The notes: generated by a model from the sequence alone, not told the origin. Positions 34,013-43,508 are shown, numbered from the stretch's first letter. The stretch: DNA of 64,000 nt from an uncultured Thermomicrobia bacterium (GCA_937968015.1 CALBSO010000085.1:51748-115747); one strand, 5' to 3'. Numbers and translations are program-made.

Positions 34013-35311
34013 GTGGGCATCGAGTATCACAAGCACATTTTTGACAACGGATTGCGCGTCTACATCACGCCAATGGACTCCGCAACTTCCGTGACGGTCG
34101 TGATCGGCGTCGGTGTCGGCGCGCGATGGGAAGCGCCGGAAGTGAATGGGATCGCGCACTTCGCGGAGCACATGTTCTTCAAGGGCACCGAGCGCCGCCC
34201 GACGACGCGCGACATTTCCAGCCTGATTGACGGCCTCGGCGGCCAATTTAATGCCTTCACTTCCGAAGAAATGACTGCCTACTACACCCGCCTCGCGCCG
34301 GAGCATTATAAGGTTGGCCTCGATGTGTTGACCGATATGCTCTTCCACTCGAAGTTCGACCCGGAGGAGATCGAGCGGGAGAAGGGGACGATCATCCAGG
34401 AAATTCGGATGTATGAGGATCAGCCGATGGCTCTCGCTCCCCGGACATTCCAGGAGATGATGTATCCGAATCATCCGCTCGGTCGGCCGGTCCTCGGCAC
34501 GGACGCGACGATTCAGGCGGTGACTCGGAAAACCTTCACCGATTATACCGAGATGGCCTACCACACCGGCAGTATGGTCGTTGCCATCGCCGGCAAGGTG
34601 AACGAGGAGGACGCGCTCGACGCCGTGCAGCAATGGATGGCGCAGTTCCCCGGCGGGACCGCGCCGCAGCCGATACCCGCAGCCGGTATTCAGCCCCATG
34701 CGCGCGTCACGTTGTATACGAAGGATACCGGCCAGGCGCATCTCTGCCTCGGCGTGCCGAGTTTGCCAATCGGCCACCCGGACGAGGCCGCGCTGAATGT
34801 TCTGAACACCGTGCTTGGTGGCACGATGTCATCCCGGCTCTTCATTGAGGTGCGGGAGAAGCAGGGCTTGTGCTATTACGTTGGCTCGTCGCCGGACCCG
34901 TATACGGACACGGGGCTATTCGTCGCACGCGGTGGTATGGACCTGAACCGTCTCGACCAGGCGCTCGTTTCGATCCGCAAAGAGATGCTCGGCATGGCCG
35001 AGACACCGATCTCTGATGAAGAACTCAGTATGGGCAAGGAAGGATTGAAGGGGCGCATCCTGCTCGCGATGGAAGGCTCAGCGGGCGTGGCGATGGACGT
35101 GATCCGGCAGGAACTCTTGCGCGGCCGGGTGCGAACGCCGGACGAACGCCGCGCCGAGGTGGACGCGGTCACGAAGGAAGATGTCTTCCGCGTCGCGAAT
35201 GATCTCTTCACGCCGGAGCGCCTGCATCTCGCGATGTGCGGCCCCTTCGATGATCCAACGCACTTCGAGTCGCTGGTGCTCGAAGGTTCCCCGGCGGTTG
35301 CCGGAGGTTAG
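34013..35311 (+). CDS. M16 family zinc metallopeptidase (processing-protease-like)
   Basis: About 432 residues. The inverted zinc motif H-x-x-E-H appears as HFAEHMFFKGT near residue 50, with the third ligand Glu downstream in the EREKGTIIQEI region, and the C-terminal M16 half follows with the typical REKQGLCYYVGSS. It is close in size to the PqqL/YmxG-type one-module peptidases, which degrade or process peptides. I prefer GTG 34013 because AAAGGA stands nine bases upstream and the protein then starts just before EYHKHIFDNGLRV; ATG 33995 is the alternative. It converges with the isomerase gene with a 4-bp overlap. Confidence 0.93.
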   Translation: MGIEYHKHIFDNGLRVYITPMDSATSVTVVIGVGVGARWEAPEVNGIAHFAEHMFFKGTERRPTTRDISSLIDGLGGQFNAFTSEEMTAYYTRLAPEHYKVGLDVLTDMLFHSKFDPEEIEREKGTIIQEIRMYEDQPMALAPRTFQEMMYPNHPLGRPVLGTDATIQAVTRKTFTDYTEMAYHTGSMVVAIAGKVNEEDALDAVQQWMAQFPGGTAPQPIPAAGIQPHARVTLYTKDTGQAHLCLGVPSLPIGHPDEAALNVLNTVLGGTMSSRLFIEVREKQGLCYYVGSSPDPYTDTGLFVARGGMDLNRLDQALVSIRKEMLGMAETPISDEELSMGKEGLKGRILLAMEGSAGVAMDVIRQELLRGRVRTPDERRAEVDAVTKEDVFRVANDLFTPERLHLAMCGPFDDPTHFESLVLEGSPAVAGG

Positions 35312-36165
35312 GCAATCAACGGTTCAAGGTATCGTTGCGCGAGGATCAGGCCGCGTTGTGCTTTCTCTTCCGAGCCTTCGTAAATCGGGTCTTCGTGCTC
35401 GATGGAGATCGCGCCATCATAGCCGTGCTCACTGAGTGCGGCGAGGACCTGCCTCCAGTTGACGACCCCATAGCCGGGGAGCCGGTACCGCCACCAGCCG
35501 GAACTGCGCCGCCGTTCGGTAAAGATACGCCCAAGTACGCCGTATTCGTACAGGCCGTCGGCGATGATCTCGGTATCTTTCGCGTGGACATGATAGATGC
35601 GCGGCGCGAACTCGCGCAGGACGCGCATGTGGTCAATCCCCATCCAGACAAAATGCGAGGGATCGAAGCAGAGACCGAGCGCGGTCGAGTCGAAAGCGGC
35701 GAAGACGCGTTGGAACATCTCCGGTGAATAGCAGAGGTTGCTTCCCCAGCCAAACCAGGGCTCCAGCGCGACGCGGATGCCGAACCGATCGGCTGCTGCG
35801 ACAACCGGGACCCAGGTCATGACAAAGCGGTCGAAGTTCTGTGCCAGCGTGATCGTCGGGTCAACATTGTTCAGCATGCCGAGGCAGACGGTGATGCCCT
35901 GCCGCGATGCCTGCTCGAAGTATTCGATGAGGGTGTGGACTGCGCCATCGCGGACTTTGCGATCCGCTGAGAATATCTCGTTGGCGGTCGGCGCGGTCAC
36001 GGTCGGCACGCCGGGCCGGAGCCCGGCGGCGGCCGCGACATGCCCGCCGTCCGGCAGCACTTTGTGCGTGTCCACGAAGGCGAAGCCGTGCCCCTTCGCC
36101 CAGGCGCACAGTTCGGGATAGGAGACCTCGCGCAAATCGCGCGGGACGATGAAGCCGAGATACAT
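35308..36165 (-). CDS. Sugar phosphate isomerase/epimerase (AP-endonuclease 2-like TIM barrel)
   Basis: A 285-residue xylose isomerase-like TIM barrel. It shows LGFIVPRDLREVSYPELC, HTLIEYFEQASRQGI, IRVALEPWFGWGSN, GLCFDPSHFVW and IYHVHAKDTEI, with E, D, H and E metal ligands spread as in the IolE/hydroxypyruvate isomerase group, ending ISIEHEDP. It isomerises or epimerises a sugar or keto acid. ATG 36165 follows AAAAGGAG. It shares its strand and a 146-bp spacer with the transketolase gene, so a carbohydrate function is plausible. Confidence 0.88.
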   Translation of the reverse strand: MYLGFIVPRDLREVSYPELCAWAKGHGFAFVDTHKVLPDGGHVAAAAGLRPGVPTVTAPTANEIFSADRKVRDGAVHTLIEYFEQASRQGITVCLGMLNNVDPTITLAQNFDRFVMTWVPVVAAADRFGIRVALEPWFGWGSNLCYSPEMFQRVFAAFDSTALGLCFDPSHFVWMGIDHMRVLREFAPRIYHVHAKDTEIIADGLYEYGVLGRIFTERRRSSGWWRYRLPGYGVVNWRQVLAALSEHGYDGAISIEHEDPIYEGSEEKAQRGLILAQRYLEPLIA

Positions 36166-36249
36166 GCGGTCTCCTTTTGCGAAAATGCCCGGCCCCCCTC
36201 TCCATCGCCACCATGTTCTTGCAGCGTCGAAGCCGATTGGCAACGGAGA

Positions 36250-36304
36250 GGGGTCGGGGGTTGAGGCTTGGAGACGGCATCACAGGCTGAAGCCGACGCC
36301 ACCA
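36250..36304. repeat. Degenerate heptad pair plus partial REP-like arm
   Basis: GGGGTCG and GGGGTTG (36250-36263) followed by a stretch at 36279-36304 sharing CAGGCTGAAGCC and GCCACCA with the right arm of the 14227-14288 hairpin. It lies in the transketolase-isomerase spacer. No other content is seen there. Confidence 0.55.
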
Positions 36305-36311
36305 AACCTCG

Positions 36312-38672
36312 TTACTGTCGCGCCGCTTCGAGCGCCGCCGCGATTCCGTTGAGCCGCTGGTCGCGCTCCGCGACGAACCGCTGGATGCCTTTCAGGAGAA
36401 AGTCGGGCGAGAGATGCGCCTCCTCATACACTTCAGCGGGGCTGCCGCCCGTGCGCCAGCGGTTGTCGTAATCCGAAGACATCGCGTATTCGTCGGCCAG
36501 CCGGTGGGTCACCCAATCTCGCATCAGGCGGCGCGCGCTATTGGTGATGTAGGTCATGTCCAACTGATCGGCAGGTGAGATGATTCTCTCCTGATACTCC
36601 TTCGGCTGCCGCTTGAACAACTCAGGACTGACCACCGCGACGAGTTTGACATTCAAACCCAGTTCATCGAGTTTCGGGAGCAGCGTGACCGTATTTGCCG
36701 TGGACATCGTGCCCTGCACGAGGATCGTGCCGCCGCGTGGCTGGCCTGGTTTGTAGTCCCGGATCAGATACGCGCCGCGTGCCGCCTCGAAATGAGAGGC
36801 CATGCCGAGGGCGGCACGGTCAGGAATCTGGATGGGTGGCCGGGTCAAGTGCAAAATGACGATCGGCGTATCGGCGGCGAACGCCGCCCCGAGCAGCACC
36901 GGCACTTCGTTGTACTCCCACGGCACGAGATTGATGACGCGCCCCTCCGGGAAGAGTTGCGTCACGCCGGGTGAGAAAATGCCGAAGTGCGTCCGCGAAT
37001 CTTCCGCCGTCTCGGGGCCGGAGTGGCCCGCCACCCAGAGCACTTTGCCGACCTTGATGTCTGAGTCCTGCGCGACCTGGCTGAAGAGCCGCATCAAGCC
37101 GTACTTCAGGTACGAGAAGGAGGCATAGGTCGAGTGCGCCGCGTAGAAGCCATCGAAATTCTCGTATGGTGTCCGGGAGAAGTTCACCGTGGCAATGCCG
37201 GCGCTGACGCCGGAGTTCGTGAACTCGGTGATCTCCTGCGGCAAGAGCGCGCCGTCGGGGCTGTGATGGCGTTCGTAGCGCCCCCAGCCGGGAATATCGC
37301 CGTAATCGAGCGCGAAGCCCGCGATATTCGTTGATTCCGCGAGGTCGGCGGACATCGCGAGGAAGAGCGGGCGGTCAAAGCGCTGCCGCCCCAGCGCGTT
37401 GATGTATGCCCCCCACTTGGCGAACGCCGCGCGGTTCGGGGCGTTCGCGCCTGGCTTGACAAAGAGATCGTCGGGGTAATTCTTGAAGTCCCAGAAGCGC
37501 TGATCCTCGAACGGGTTCTTCGACGTATCGAGTTTGAAGCCGGGGATCTCTTCCGGGACCGAATCGCCAAGTTCGACGAAGCGGTCCGCGAGGTAATCCA
37601 CGAGGGCGTCATCGCTCGTGATCGTGTCCGCGATCACTTTCAAATTCGCCTCGAACTGCGCGCGCATTTCACTGGCATCCGACGGCGCGGCCTGACCAAA
37701 GCCATGCCATGTGACGCCGTACTTCTCGGCAAACTCCTGCCGCCCTTGCCAGAAGAGATCGGCGTTCAACTTGTGCGGTGTGCCATGCGATTTGTAGCCG
37801 GTGACGCCGTAGCCGCGCCCCTTAATCGTCTTGAACCATGTCATGTTCGGGGCGTGATCGGGGTTCGGCGTTTCTATCGTCTCGAGCAGCGCGCGTGTCA
37901 CCGCGTCGTAATCGGAGCCGTGCTCCGTGCCGTGAACGCGGAAGCCGTATGGTTCGAACCATGTTTCCGGGGTGCCATGCACGACATCGCCGACAGCCAC
38001 CTCGTCAATGCCGAAGTTATTCCAGTCAATCAGGCCGTAGAAATTGTCGAGACCGAGTCCCCATGCCGAATTCTTCGTCTCGTGCCATGCGCCCGGTGTC
38101 AGGCCGCCCTCACCGTCCACCGCGAAAACCTTGACGCCCTCAGCGCCCGCACGCTTCAGGGCCATCGCTTCGCCTGCTGCTGCCGGTGCGCCATGTCCGG
38201 ACGGGCCGGTGTTGAATTTGAGGAAGAGGGTCTTCCCCTCCATCTCAGCATGCCCCGCAAGCCCACCGCGTCGTCGGAAGCCCAATAGATCGTGCCACAT
38301 CAGTTGCCGATGTTCGGCTTCCGGCACTGCATATCGCTTGTCGCCGGTCCGGTCATACTTCGCCCGGAGTGCGGTGTTATACGCCGCAAGGGTCGCATAG
38401 ACGAGCGGCACGGTGTGGCCCGCGACGAGGATATAGCGGTCGCCGAATCGCTTCTCCGGGTGGCGAATGTCCCATCGCATGAAGCCGCCGAGGGTGAGGG
38501 CGACGAACATGTGCCGCTTCGACCGCGAGCCGCCGGGGTGTCCGCTCTGGCGGTAGTTCTCGAAGACATCAATGAAGTTGTCTATGCAGTCGCCGATTTT
38601 TTCCCAATAGGGGAACTGCTTTTCCAGTTCGGCGTGCCGGACGCTCAAGTCCGGACTGACAGTTACCGCCAA
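36312..38672 (-). CDS. Divergent transketolase-family enzyme
   Basis: About 786 residues, longer than the usual 660. The N-terminal TPP domain has SGHPGGSRSKRH, the diphosphate region AVDGEGGLTPGAWHE and the following IDWNNFGID; the middle domain has SADLAESTN and GWGRYERHH, and the C-terminal domain VLHLTRPP-like sequence. It differs strongly from standard transketolases, notably in the GDG-type loop, so its donor/acceptor may be unusual. ATG 38687 contains the SD itself (GGGAGGTG at 38678-38685), so I start at TTG 38672, six bases after it. It follows the hydroxyacid dehydrogenase gene. Confidence 0.88.
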   Translation of the reverse strand: MAVTVSPDLSVRHAELEKQFPYWEKIGDCIDNFIDVFENYRQSGHPGGSRSKRHMFVALTLGGFMRWDIRHPEKRFGDRYILVAGHTVPLVYATLAAYNTALRAKYDRTGDKRYAVPEAEHRQLMWHDLLGFRRRGGLAGHAEMEGKTLFLKFNTGPSGHGAPAAAGEAMALKRAGAEGVKVFAVDGEGGLTPGAWHETKNSAWGLGLDNFYGLIDWNNFGIDEVAVGDVVHGTPETWFEPYGFRVHGTEHGSDYDAVTRALLETIETPNPDHAPNMTWFKTIKGRGYGVTGYKSHGTPHKLNADLFWQGRQEFAEKYGVTWHGFGQAAPSDASEMRAQFEANLKVIADTITSDDALVDYLADRFVELGDSVPEEIPGFKLDTSKNPFEDQRFWDFKNYPDDLFVKPGANAPNRAAFAKWGAYINALGRQRFDRPLFLAMSADLAESTNIAGFALDYGDIPGWGRYERHHSPDGALLPQEITEFTNSGVSAGIATVNFSRTPYENFDGFYAAHSTYASFSYLKYGLMRLFSQVAQDSDIKVGKVLWVAGHSGPETAEDSRTHFGIFSPGVTQLFPEGRVINLVPWEYNEVPVLLGAAFAADTPIVILHLTRPPIQIPDRAALGMASHFEAARGAYLIRDYKPGQPRGGTILVQGTMSTANTVTLLPKLDELGLNVKLVAVVSPELFKRQPKEYQERIISPADQLDMTYITNSARRLMRDWVTHRLADEYAMSSDYDNRWRTGGSPAEVYEEAHLSPDFLLKGIQRFVAERDQRLNGIAAALEAARQ

Positions 38673-38726
38673 GGTGCCACCTCCCATTTCGTGGTGTCCA
38701 GTGGCGAGCGGTCAGGCTCTCACTGG

Positions 38727-38747
38727 CGACTGACGACTGACGACTGG
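38727..38747. repeat. Heptameric repeat after D-2-hydroxyacid dehydrogenase stop
   Basis: On the minus strand TAG is followed directly by CCAGTCG, TCAGTCG, TCAGTCG and CCAGTGA. A CACTGG about 20 nt later can pair with CCAGTG. Confidence 0.8.
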
Positions 38748-39767
38748 CTACTCGGTCAACCAGGTGAGACGCGGGCGAATCTGCGGGTTGACAGGCGTAT
38801 TCGGCATCTGCCCGCGCAAGGCGCGTGCCGCCTCCTCGCCGACGCGACGATACATGATCTCGAAAGTTACATCGGCATAACTCGCGGTATGCGGGACGAG
38901 CACGACATTTTCCATCGCCATCAGCGGGCTGTTCTTTGGCAGCGGTTCGATCTCGAAGACATCGAGGCCCGCGCCCGCGATCTGCCCGCTTTGCAGCGCG
39001 GCGATCAGCGCCGGTTCGTCCACCACCGGTCCGCGCGAGGTGTTGATGAGGTACGCCGTCGGCTTCATCAGCGCGATCATCTCCGCGTTAATCATGTGCC
39101 GCGTCTCCGGGAGGAGGGGTGTGTGGATCGAAATATAGTCGCTTTGCCGCATCACGTCCTCGAGCGAGACCATCTCGACACCCATCGCGGCGGCGCGCTC
39201 CGCGGGGACGTACGGATCATATGCGATGACACGAACGTCGAGCGGGACGAGGCGGCGATTGAACTCGCGCGCGATCTGCCCGAAACCGACCAACCCCACC
39301 GTCTCGCCGTGGATTGGCCCCATCGGCGAGAGGAAGGGCGCGCGGTAACCGGAGGCCCGGTCCCCCCATGCGCCTGTCCGCATCCATTTATCTTGGCGCG
39401 TGATCTTTTTCGCGCAGTCGAGGAGCAGCGCGAGCGCGTGATTCGCCACTTCTGGCAGGCAGAAGTCCGGGATATTGACGACGACGAGATTATGGTCGCT
39501 CGCGGCGGGCACATCAATGGTGTCGTAGCCAACGCCGTACCGCACGAGCGCGCGGCAGTGTTCGAGGTGTTCGATCACCTCGCGTGTGAAATGCGCGCCG
39601 GGCACAAGCAACGCATCGGCATCGTGGCAACGCTCGATCAATTGCTCCGGCGTCGTGAGATTGCCGTAACTGACGAGACCGTTCGCAAACTCGGCCAGCC
39701 CTTCGCGCTCCTTTTCCAGTGGCGCACCGGGCGGCGCGCTCGTATGCACGATCTTGAACTTCGCCAT
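38748..39767 (-). CDS. D-2-hydroxyacid dehydrogenase (CtBP-like)
   Basis: A 339-residue NAD-dependent D-isomer hydroxyacid dehydrogenase. It shows the Rossmann loop GLVGFGQIAREFNRRL (about 154), SDYISIHTPLLPETRH, the Arg in LINTSRGPVVDE (about 243), GLDVFEIEPLP and the catalytic His in VLVPHTASYAD. The length and C-terminal-binding-protein-like features fit phosphoglycerate or small 2-hydroxyacid oxidation; the substrate is unknown. ATG 39767 follows GGAGGG. A heptameric repeat starts right after its stop, and another fills the spacer to the aldolase gene upstream. Confidence 0.93.
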   Translation of the reverse strand: MAKFKIVHTSAPPGAPLEKEREGLAEFANGLVSYGNLTTPEQLIERCHDADALLVPGAHFTREVIEHLEHCRALVRYGVGYDTIDVPAASDHNLVVVNIPDFCLPEVANHALALLLDCAKKITRQDKWMRTGAWGDRASGYRAPFLSPMGPIHGETVGLVGFGQIAREFNRRLVPLDVRVIAYDPYVPAERAAAMGVEMVSLEDVMRQSDYISIHTPLLPETRHMINAEMIALMKPTAYLINTSRGPVVDEPALIAALQSGQIAGAGLDVFEIEPLPKNSPLMAMENVVLVPHTASYADVTFEIMYRRVGEEAARALRGQMPNTPVNPQIRPRLTWLTE

Positions 39768-39782
39768 TCTCCCTCCGGGGTG

Positions 39783-39830
39783 CAATGAGCAACGAGCAAT
39801 AAGGCCGACAGATCCACTCATTGCTCAATA
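39783..39830. repeat. Inverted heptameric repeats in hpaI-dehydrogenase spacer
   Basis: CAATGAG, CAACGAG, CAATAAG at 39783-39803 and the reverse-complement units CTCATTG, CTCAATA at 39817-39830, which contain the aldolase TGA stop (39825-39827). It is a potential hairpin between the two genes. Confidence 0.8.
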
Positions 39831-40628
39831 CTTGATCACTTCCGACTGTTTACGCGGCGTCCAGCCCTTGACGGACTGCGCCTCGATCGTCGCTTCGTGG
39901 AGCATGAAACGCGCCTCGGAAGCGAGCGCGAGGAATTGATACCCCTCCGCGATCCGCTCGCTCACCGCTTTGTGGTCGGCGCAGTGGATACCGGCGGCAA
40001 CGCCATGCTTCTTGCAGGTCTGGAGGATGTGCTGCATCCCCTCCTGGAAGACCGTCGCCTCCGACCACATCGCGGGCGGCTCGCCCATGGTGCCGAGCAG
40101 GTCGTTCGGCCCCACGAACACCCCGTCAATCCCCCCCTCCGCGAGCATCGCATCGAGGTGGTTGATCCCTTCCGGTGACTCGATCATCAGGATCACACAG
40201 ATTTCGTCATTGGCTCGCGCGTTGTATTCACCGGGCTGGGCGTCCCATGAGGCGTTGTAGCGGCCCCCGCCAAACGAGCGATTGCCCACCGGGGGGTGCT
40301 TGGCGGCACGGGCGATGAGCCGGGCTTCCTCCACGGTGTTGACCATCGGTGCGACGATCCCCCACGCCCCCGCATCGAGCACCCGTTTGATGTTCTCGTG
40401 ATCTCCCTGTGGGAGGCGCACCATCGGCGCGCACGGCGTCCCCCGCATGGCCATCAGCATCAGTGCGACGGTTTCGATGTCAATCGCGTTGTGCTCCCAG
40501 TCAATCGTCAGCCAATCGAAGCCGACGGTCGTCATCGCCTCGACAGCGAGCGGCGCACCGTAACTCAACCAGGTGCCGACGGATGGCCGCCCCTCGCGCA
40601 GCGCACGTTTGACGTGGTTCTCTCTCAT
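39825..40628 (-). CDS. HpcH/HpaI family class II aldolase
   Basis: A 267-residue TIM-barrel aldolase. It shows DWLTIDWEHNAIDI, VRLPQGDHENIKRVLDAGA, RSFGGGRYN, MIESPEGI (metal Glu) and VGPNDLLGTMG (metal Asp), as in 4-hydroxy-2-oxoheptanedioate aldolase (HpaI), which ends the homoprotocatechuate pathway by releasing pyruvate and succinate semialdehyde. It lies about 10 kb from the hpaBCDEG genes and next to a hydroxyacid dehydrogenase, so it may instead serve a sugar-acid pathway. I leave the symbol empty for that reason. Confidence 0.93.
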   Translation of the reverse strand: MRENHVKRALREGRPSVGTWLSYGAPLAVEAMTTVGFDWLTIDWEHNAIDIETVALMLMAMRGTPCAPMVRLPQGDHENIKRVLDAGAWGIVAPMVNTVEEARLIARAAKHPPVGNRSFGGGRYNASWDAQPGEYNARANDEICVILMIESPEGINHLDAMLAEGGIDGVFVGPNDLLGTMGEPPAMWSEATVFQEGMQHILQTCKKHGVAAGIHCADHKAVSERIAEGYQFLALASEARFMLHEATIEAQSVKGWTPRKQSEVIKY

Positions 40629-40646
40629 CCTCTTCTCCTCCCGGCG

Positions 40647-41960
40647 CTAGCGCGCCGTTTCCAGCATACCGACCAGATGGCCGCTCTCGTCTGCGCAGAG
40701 CGGTTCCGGCTCACCCATGACTTCCAGGTCGTCGTTCGCCCGCACCTCATCAAGAAGCGCGGGCGAGACGGCGAGGGTATCGAGATGCAATGTGCTCTGA
40801 ATACGCGCGATGCGTGGCGCGCGTTCGACGCCGCGTAAGGCGGAGCGGATCGCCCATGCGATGGCATCCTCGTCGTTGGCGCGAATGATCGGGATCTTCG
40901 CCGCCGCGATTGCCTCCGCAGTGATCGCATTCATCATCAGGGCATGGTGGTCAATCTGATCAAAAACGCGTCGCGTCGTGAAGTCGGCGAAGCCAATGCC
41001 CATCGCGTTTCCGTGCGTCTCCGGTGTCAGGCTGAGGATGACGATGCGCGTGAAATCGGGCACCTTCGGGCCGCCGAACCGCCGCCACATGCCGATGATG
41101 TTCGGGTCCATGCCCGTGCCGCTGATATTCTTGCCCATCGTGTCAACGATCAATACGTCTAACTGACCGAATGGGACGCGCGGCAAAAGCGTGTTCGCCA
41201 ATTTGAGGAGTTCAGCGTCGGTCGCAATGATCTGATCGGGCCGGGTAACACGGATCGTATGCACCTGCTCGTACGCGTTCTCGACAATATGGATACCGGC
41301 GACGATATTTGCCTTCTCAATCGCGATCGCGGCGGCATCCGTGATGTGTGTGCCGAGACCGACGGAGTGCATCTGCTCCGCACCGTGCCGCTTGCCCATA
41401 CCGACGGCAATCATCTTCGCGACGCCGCTCTCGACCTCACCCCGGAAGGCGGTGTGCGCCTTGACGCGGTTGACGACGATCACGCCATCCGCCTCGCTCG
41501 CCATGCGGTCGTAGTAGACGGTGATGCCGCGCGCGGTTTTGCCGAGTTCGACGACCTCCATTGTCGCGCGGATGGGACAGCCGAGCGCCTCCTCGGTCAT
41601 GCCATACCCGGCCATCATTTCGATCTGGCCGTCGGCAGTCGCACCGCCATGCGAACCCATCGCGGGAATGAGGAAGGGCTCCGCGCCACGGGCCTTCAGT
41701 TCTGCCACGACCGTACGCAGAATCGGCACAATGTCCGCGATGCCCCGGCTGCCACCGGTCAGAGCGATCTTCGCCCCCGGCTTCATTCGGGGAACATCAC
41801 CGAGCGCGGCGATCCCTGCCCGAATCGCGCCCGGCACGTCATCGAGGCACTGCGGTGAGAGTTTTTGGCGGATGCGAGCGAGCGGCGGCAGGGTCGTCAC
41901 CGTGTGCGTCCGCGGTGGGGCAGCGACCGCTGATTGCACCGAATCCCTCGCCGTGCTCAT
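40647..41960 (-). CDS. LarA-like (lactate racemase N-terminal/DUF2088) protein, copy A
   Basis: A 437-residue protein with the DUF2088/LarA-like core: KIALTGGSRGIADIVPIL, FLIPAMGSHGGATADGQ, VNRVKAHTAFRGEVESG and LDVLIVDTMGKNISGTGMDPN. LarA binds a nickel pincer cofactor for lactate racemisation; a true racemase needs specific His and Lys residues that I cannot confirm here. ATG 41960 has GGGGAG nine bases ahead; GTG 41966 is an alternative. It is divergent from a paralogue at 42204 that shares most of these motifs. It follows the aldolase's upstream side, with 18 bp between them. Confidence 0.85.
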   Translation of the reverse strand: MSTARDSVQSAVAAPPRTHTVTTLPPLARIRQKLSPQCLDDVPGAIRAGIAALGDVPRMKPGAKIALTGGSRGIADIVPILRTVVAELKARGAEPFLIPAMGSHGGATADGQIEMMAGYGMTEEALGCPIRATMEVVELGKTARGITVYYDRMASEADGVIVVNRVKAHTAFRGEVESGVAKMIAVGMGKRHGAEQMHSVGLGTHITDAAAIAIEKANIVAGIHIVENAYEQVHTIRVTRPDQIIATDAELLKLANTLLPRVPFGQLDVLIVDTMGKNISGTGMDPNIIGMWRRFGGPKVPDFTRIVILSLTPETHGNAMGIGFADFTTRRVFDQIDHHALMMNAITAEAIAAAKIPIIRANDEDAIAWAIRSALRGVERAPRIARIQSTLHLDTLAVSPALLDEVRANDDLEVMGEPEPLCADESGHLVGMLETAR

Positions 41961-42203
41961 CGCCACGCGCTCCCCTCCTCGCGCACCGTAACGGAAGGCT
42001 CACTACTCACGCGACGTAGCCTACCACGAACGGGCAAAAAGCGAAATGAACGACAATACAAATGATACCATCGGATTGCGGCAAGCGAAACCTTCCAGAT
42101 CGGGAAACTCCTTAGACGCATCGCCCGGCGTAGCGGCATCGGGGTGGGGATGTTACGATAGGCAGCACCAGGCGATCCGCCGAACGCGAAAGGAGCGACC
42201 GCG

Positions 42204-43508
42204 ATGATCCGTCCTCATGTTTTGCCCGGGGTCGGTGTCGGCGCAGACCTCGGGGATTATCTCGATGAAATCTCGCTGCCACCGGTCTACGCGGTGCGCG
42301 ACGAGACGCCGCAGCCGATGATTGGTGATCCGCGCGTGGCCGTCCGAAAGGCGCTCGCCGAATCGGGCGCGCTGGAGCGCATCCGACCGGAGATGCGCGT
42401 GGCGGTTTGCGCGGGCAGCCGGGGGATTGACCAGATCGTGCCGACGCTGCGTGAAGCGGTCGCGATGGTCCGCGAGCGCGGCGGCGAGCCGTTCGTGATC
42501 GCCGCGATGGGCTCGCACGGTGGCGCGACCGCAGAGGGGCAGCACGAAATTCTCTCCGGCTATGGGATCACTGATGAGGCGATGGACGCGCCAATCGTGA
42601 CGGGTACCGAAACGGAATGCGTCGCGACCGTCGAGGGGAATGTGCCTGTCTGGGTAAATTCCCGCGCCCTCGCAGCGGACGCGACACTCGTCGTCAACCG
42701 CGTCAAGGCGCATACGGACATCCGCAGCACGATCGAAAGCGGGCTGGCGAAGATGTGCGCGATTGGGCTTGGTGGCCCGCGTGGCGCCTCGGTCTTCCAT
42801 CGCAGTGGGCCGCAAATGCTGGCGAAACTGATCCCGATCGTCGCGAAGGAGACGATTCGCGCCGCCAACATCATTGGCGGTGTCGCGCTGATTGAAAACG
42901 CCGCCGGAGCACTCGGCGAAATGCATGGCGTCCAGCCGGACGAGATCGGCGGGCCAGTGGAGATGGCGCTCCTTGAACGCGCCAAGAACCTCCACCCGCG
43001 CATCCCGATAGATCAACTTGACGTGCTGATCGTGGACGAACTCGGCAAGGATATTTCCGGGAGCGGCCTCGATTCGGTCGTCATCGGCCGCATGTATATC
43101 CACACCGTGCCGGAGTTCGAGCGCCCCGACATCAGCATTATCACCGTCCTCGATGTGACCGCCGCATCGCACGGCAACGCGGTCGGCATCGGCTTCGCGG
43201 ACTGCATCCCCGCCTCGCTGGTGGCCAAGATTGATTGGCGTGCGATGTACATCAACGCGGCGACCTCCGGTCTCGGTGGCCCGCAACGCGCCAAGATGCC
43301 GATGGTCTTCCCGACGATGCGCCAGACCGTGCAGGCTGCCATCTTCATGTGCGGGCGGAGCGACTTTGCGAATGTACGGCTGGCGCGTATCCGCAATACG
43401 CATGACGTTCAGGAACTGACCGTCTCGGCGGCGGTTCGCGGTGAATTGGTTGGCAGGCCGCATCTGTGCGTCGCGGACTCCCCGGAACCGCTCACGTTCG
43501 CCGAATGA
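42204..43508 (+). CDS. LarA-like (DUF2088) protein, copy B
   Basis: A 434-residue paralogue of copy A: VAVCAGSRGIDQIVPTL, FVIAAMGSHGGATAEGQ, VNRVKAHTDIRSTIESG, LDVLIVDELGKDISGSGLD and ASHGNAVGIGFADCIP appear at the same positions. Differences are mostly at the two termini. AAAGGAG precedes the ATG. It overlaps the acid-sugar kinase gene by 4 bp (ATGA), so copy B and the kinase are co-translated, and an operon function in hydroxyacid or acid-sugar turnover is suggested. The 237-bp divergent gap holds only a TACGAT -10-like box at 42154-42159. Confidence 0.87.
   Translation: MIRPHVLPGVGVGADLGDYLDEISLPPVYAVRDETPQPMIGDPRVAVRKALAESGALERIRPEMRVAVCAGSRGIDQIVPTLREAVAMVRERGGEPFVIAAMGSHGGATAEGQHEILSGYGITDEAMDAPIVTGTETECVATVEGNVPVWVNSRALAADATLVVNRVKAHTDIRSTIESGLAKMCAIGLGGPRGASVFHRSGPQMLAKLIPIVAKETIRAANIIGGVALIENAAGALGEMHGVQPDEIGGPVEMALLERAKNLHPRIPIDQLDVLIVDELGKDISGSGLDSVVIGRMYIHTVPEFERPDISIITVLDVTAASHGNAVGIGFADCIPASLVAKIDWRAMYINAATSGLGGPQRAKMPMVFPTMRQTVQAAIFMCGRSDFANVRLARIRNTHDVQELTVSAAVRGELVGRPHLCVADSPEPLTFAE

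Noticed and set aside
38292..39788. 498-codon frame on the plus strand
   Set aside because: Antisense to the transketolase and dehydrogenase genes.
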